From the NCBI GenBank assembly GCA_050330975.1, contig JBHJHK010000085.1:1-6882 (forward strand): a stretch of 6,882 bases of DNA, given 5' to 3'. This DNA comes from JBHJHK01 sp050330975 (GTDB taxonomy: Bacteria > Pseudomonadota > Gammaproteobacteria > Competibacterales > Competibacteraceae). A program made the translations under genes and the position numbers. Below are positions 6,103-6,882 of this stretch, piece after piece (positions within the stretch are counted from its first letter, which is position 1; each line of letters begins with the position of its first letter). The notes below the pieces were generated by a model. That model was not told the DNA's origin. It did no database searches and saw only the letters and a program-made list of their open reading frames with translations.

Positions 6103-6882
6103 TTGACCAAACGACGGGTTGTAATCACGGGTTTGGGTCTCATTTCTCCGGTGGGCAATACCGTGGCCACCGCCTGGGAAGCGATTCTCAAGGGGCAAAG
6201 CGGCGTGGGTCCCATCACCCACTTTGACGCCGATGGTTTTGCCGTGCGCATCGCCGCCGAGGTCAAGGGGTTTGATCCCACCCGCCACATCGAACCCAAA
6301 GAAGCCCGTAAGATGGACACCTTCATCCAGTACGGTGTCGTCGCCGCCCTCCAGGCCATGGACGACGCCGGTTTGGGGGTGGAGGGCGCCAACCCCGAGC
6401 GGGTGGGGGTGTGCATCGGTTCCGGCATCGGCGGTTTGCCGGGCATCGAGGAGGGACACCGGGCTTTCTTGCGCGGTGGGCCTCGGAAGATCACGCCGTT
6501 TTTCGTTCCCCGCAGCATCGTCAATATGATCGCCGGCCACCTGTCCATCATGCGGGGACTCAAGGGTCCCAATCTGGCCGTGGCCACGGCCTGTACCACC
6601 GCCACCCACAGCATTGGCCTCGCCGCCCCGACCATCGCCTACGGCCACGCCGACCCCATGGTGGCCGGCGGCGCCGAGATGGCCACCACCTACACGGGGC
6701 TGGGGGGATTTGCCGCCGCCAAGGCGTTGTCCACCCGCAACGACGATCCCGGGGGCGCCAGCCGTCCCTGGGATCGGGGTCGCGTTGGCTTTGTGTTGGG
6801 GGAGGGGGCTGGGGTGTTGGTGGTGGTAGTAATCGAGTACGCCAAGCGGCGCGGGGGGGCCCCCCACGCCGAGGTTTTTGGG
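6103..6882 (+). CDS. fabF: Beta-ketoacyl-ACP synthase II FabF, 3' end cut by window edge
   Basis: FabF condenses acyl-ACP with malonyl-ACP during chain elongation. The first 260 codons are present and uninterrupted, out of about 410 normally. The N-terminus VVITGLGLISPVGNTV, the GSGIGGLPGIEEGH loop, and the catalytic cysteine Cys164 in ATACTTATHSIG identify the family. The two catalytic histidines lie beyond the window. The start is TTG 6103. From about codon 170 onward several normally conserved positions differ: GLAAP where GDAAR is usual, RVGF for RDGF, and VLVVVVIEY for VLVLEE-type sequence. The frame and G/C-biased third positions are kept, so the gene need not be broken, but real divergence and sequence error near the edge are both possible. 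It follows acpP by 43 bases in the standard order. Confidence 0.92.
   Translation, partial: MTKRRVVITGLGLISPVGNTVATAWEAILKGQSGVGPITHFDADGFAVRIAAEVKGFDPTRHIEPKEARKMDTFIQYGVVAALQAMDDAGLGVEGANPERVGVCIGSGIGGLPGIEEGHRAFLRGGPRKITPFFVPRSIVNMIAGHLSIMRGLKGPNLAVATACTTATHSIGLAAPTIAYGHADPMVAGGAEMATTYTGLGGFAAAKALSTRNDDPGGASRPWDRGRVGFVLGEGAGVLVVVVIEYAKRRGGAPHAEVFG

Noticed and set aside
6031..6867. 278-codon minus-strand frame opposite fabF
   Set aside because: It is an antisense shadow. The plus strand gives an uninterrupted FabF with its catalytic Cys from a TTG start.
1..6882. CRISPR arrays, tRNA/rRNA genes, insertion sequences, phage or defence genes
   Set aside because: I found no regular repeat array, no RNA-gene signature, no transposase or terminal inverted repeats, and no defence-related domain in the window.

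Overview
The window is GC-rich with compact gene spacing and G/C-biased third codon positions. It looks like a proteobacterial, most likely gammaproteobacterial, chromosome. This rests on the conserved order yceD-rpmF-plsX-fabH-(fabD)-fabG-acpP-fabF, on YceD, bL32 and ACP sequences that resemble the gammaproteobacterial forms, and on a PqiA-like inner-membrane protein. I cannot assign a genus from sequence alone.

Layout. Positions 1-579 (minus strand) hold a PqiA-like membrane protein that runs off the left edge. A 200-base divergent intergenic region follows (580-779); it contains a near-perfect 16-base palindrome but no promoter I would defend. Positions 780-1709 (plus) encode a secreted serine hydrolase with the class A beta-lactamase/DD-peptidase motifs and a Tat-type signal. 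Positions 1710-1953 are non-coding and end in a strong sigma70-type promoter lying almost on the yceD start codon. From there to the right edge every gene is on the plus strand: yceD, rpmF, plsX, fabH, fabG, acpP and the first 260 codons of fabF. plsX and fabH overlap by 4 bases. The widest gap, 191 bases before acpP, carries a second promoter candidate.

How the genes work together. YceD is linked to large-subunit rRNA accumulation and bL32 is a ribosomal protein, so the front of the operon serves the ribosome. PlsX converts acyl-ACP to acyl-phosphate for phospholipid synthesis. FabH starts fatty acid chains, FabG reduces the 3-ketoacyl intermediates, ACP carries the chain and FabF elongates it. 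The malonyl-CoA:ACP transacylase gene fabD, normally between fabH and fabG, is absent here: only 72 bases separate the two genes.

Overall this is a conventional housekeeping locus. I do not see a new biological system. The points most worth checking are the missing fabD, the nearly leaderless yceD promoter, the homopolymer tract inside the acpP promoter spacer, the serine hydrolase that seems to lack the beta-lactamase general base, and several unusual residues in fabF near the right edge.
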